DNA of 5,122 nt from Nitrospirota bacterium (GTDB taxonomy: Bacteria; Nitrospirota; Thermodesulfovibrionia; Thermodesulfovibrionales; SM23-35), in the NCBI GenBank assembly GCA_029883145.1, contig JAOUJR010000147.1, positions 1 through 5,122 of the forward strand, given 5' to 3'. This document shows, piece after piece, positions 4,408 through 5,122 of this stretch (position 1 is the stretch's first letter; the number at the start of each line of letters is the position of its first letter). Position numbers and translations under genes: made by a program. The notes beneath the pieces were generated by a model. The model saw only the letters and a list, made by a program, of their open reading frames with translations, had not been told where the DNA came from and did no database searches.

Positions 4408-5122
4408 GAGACGTTATTTGCTGAAGGAGATTTTATCGTGAACAATGATAATGAGAAATCTCTCGTAAGATTTAATGACAAAGATAAAATCATCGATATC
4501 GTCTCTTTTGTATCGAGTGCAGTACCATGGGTTGGTGGGCCAGTTAGTAATGTTTTGGGTGGCATTTCGACAGCCAGAAAAATTAAACGAGTGAATGATC
4601 TTCTGCATGAGTTTACGGAAGATCTTAGGAGTTTTAAATCTGAGGTTTCTGAAGAATATGTCAAAACAGAAGATTTTGAGGATTTATTGGAACAAACTCT
4701 CAGGCGAACATCAGAGGAACGTAACGAGGAAAAGCGCAAAATCCTTAAATCATTTCTTGTTGAGGCGGTGAAGAGCCCAGGAGAGCAATATGATGATCAA
4801 CTTAGATTCCTAAAGTTATTAGAGAATATTTATGGTGATCATATTCTGGTTCTAAAAGCATTGATGCAGGATCCCCCCACCAAATCCTGGAATGATGGGT
4901 TCGCCTTCCCAAACTTTAAGAGAAAGGCTTCCTTACTTAAAGGATGATAGGATTACGGATCTTGTTCAACAGTTAAATGATATGCGGGTTACAAATCTGC
5001 AGAGCTTAAATACTATGATGACGGGAAGTGCAAAAATTTGTTATTTGCTACACTAATTTAGTTTTCGGACAGATAGCGAATAAATCTTTTACCAAGCTGG
5101 GTTACAGAACGCCTTAAATCTT
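4402..5122 (+). mobile_element. Second cassette-like unit, right end not seen
   Basis: From the GTTATCC core onward the sequence repeats the cassette format: a short leader, AAGGAG (4424-4429), and a single plus-strand gene starting at 4438. Composition falls abruptly to AT-rich at this junction. The leader also holds a second CGTTAT (4412-4417), 12 bp after the first (4400-4405), which may be a relic of an earlier insertion or deletion. No attC-like inverted core pair was found between the gene's apparent stop (5056) and the window end, and 5057-5122 shows no other feature. It may therefore be a cassette with a damaged or more distant end, or ordinary host DNA. Confidence 0.3.
4438..5056 (+). 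pseudogene. Conserved-looking protein of unknown function, frameshifted near the C-terminus
   Basis: Translation starts at GTG 4438, 8 bp after AAGGAG. Residues 20-46 are hydrophobic and glycine-rich (IVSFVSSAVPWVGGPVSNVL), a possible membrane-inserting hairpin. A highly charged helical stretch follows (about 50-110), then KSPGEQYDDQLRFLKLLENI (112-131). The reading frame runs to a TGA at 4945-4947, but after Asp145 the protein-like signal moves to the +1 frame: PPPNPGMMGSPSQTLRERLP, then YLKDDRITDLVQQLNDMRVT, up to a TAA at 5054-5056. Removing one C from the six-C run at 4873-4878 joins the two into about 205 residues. I do not recognise the family or a function. The shift may be a true mutation, a slippage site or a sequencing or assembly error. 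The end (MMTGSAKICYLLH) also looks less protein-like, so a second lesion near the A5 run at 5032-5036 is possible. Strongly AT-rich, unlike the methyltransferase before it. Confidence 0.65.

Noticed and set aside
4363..4437. In-frame ATG at 4363 extending the second cassette gene by 25 codons
   Set aside because: The extension lies inside the GC-rich attC-like palindrome and has no Shine-Dalgarno; GTG 4438 has AAGGAG 8 bp upstream and coincides with the change to AT-rich coding sequence.
1..5122. CRISPR array, tRNA, rRNA or insertion-sequence ends
   Set aside because: No regularly spaced repeats, cloverleaf-type sequence, rRNA-like segments or transposase reading frames were seen on either strand.

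Overview
The window is a piece of bacterial chromosome in two parts. Positions 1-3045 hold ordinary, moderately AT-rich host genes. Positions of about 3290-5122 look like an integron-type gene-cassette region inserted beside them. The host genes are the 5' part of histidinol dehydrogenase (hisD, minus strand, running off the left edge), a membrane-anchored GAF/HD-GYP protein likely to act on cyclic di-GMP (plus strand), and a conserved protein resembling the uncharacterised Sfum_1244 family (minus strand). This combination suits an anaerobic or environmental lineage such as Nitrospirota or Desulfobacterota. That placement is inferred from gene-family impressions only.

Layout: hisD and the GAF/HD-GYP gene diverge from a 72-bp gap with overlapping promoter-like hexamers. 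The GAF/HD-GYP gene converges on the Sfum_1244-like gene and their ends overlap by 9 bp. A gene-poor stretch (3046-3574) follows. It holds, in order, about 240 bp with nothing recognised, a 32-codon minus-strand ORF resembling the extreme N-terminus of an integron/XerC-type tyrosine recombinase, a perfect 11-bp inverted repeat, a candidate minus-strand promoter for that ORF, a strong plus-strand promoter (TTGACC-17-TATTAT), and a near-palindromic core site ending in GTTAGCC.

That core site opens a compact GC-rich cassette: Shine-Dalgarno sequence, class I SAM-dependent methyltransferase gene, and an imperfectly palindromic attC-like site (4325-4407) that starts inside the stop codon region. 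A second, very AT-rich gene with its own Shine-Dalgarno sequence begins 30 bp after this site. It encodes a protein of unknown function and is interrupted by an apparent one-base insertion in a run of six C. No second attC is visible before the window ends.

Together, the order decayed intI (minus) - divergent promoters - attI-like site - cassette - attC - cassette is what an integron or its immobilised remnant should look like. The two cassette genes differ sharply in base composition from each other, which supports separate origins. The cassette promoter would drive both genes, while the integrase appears reduced to a stub. The integron reading is an inference from site architecture and needs a profile search to confirm.
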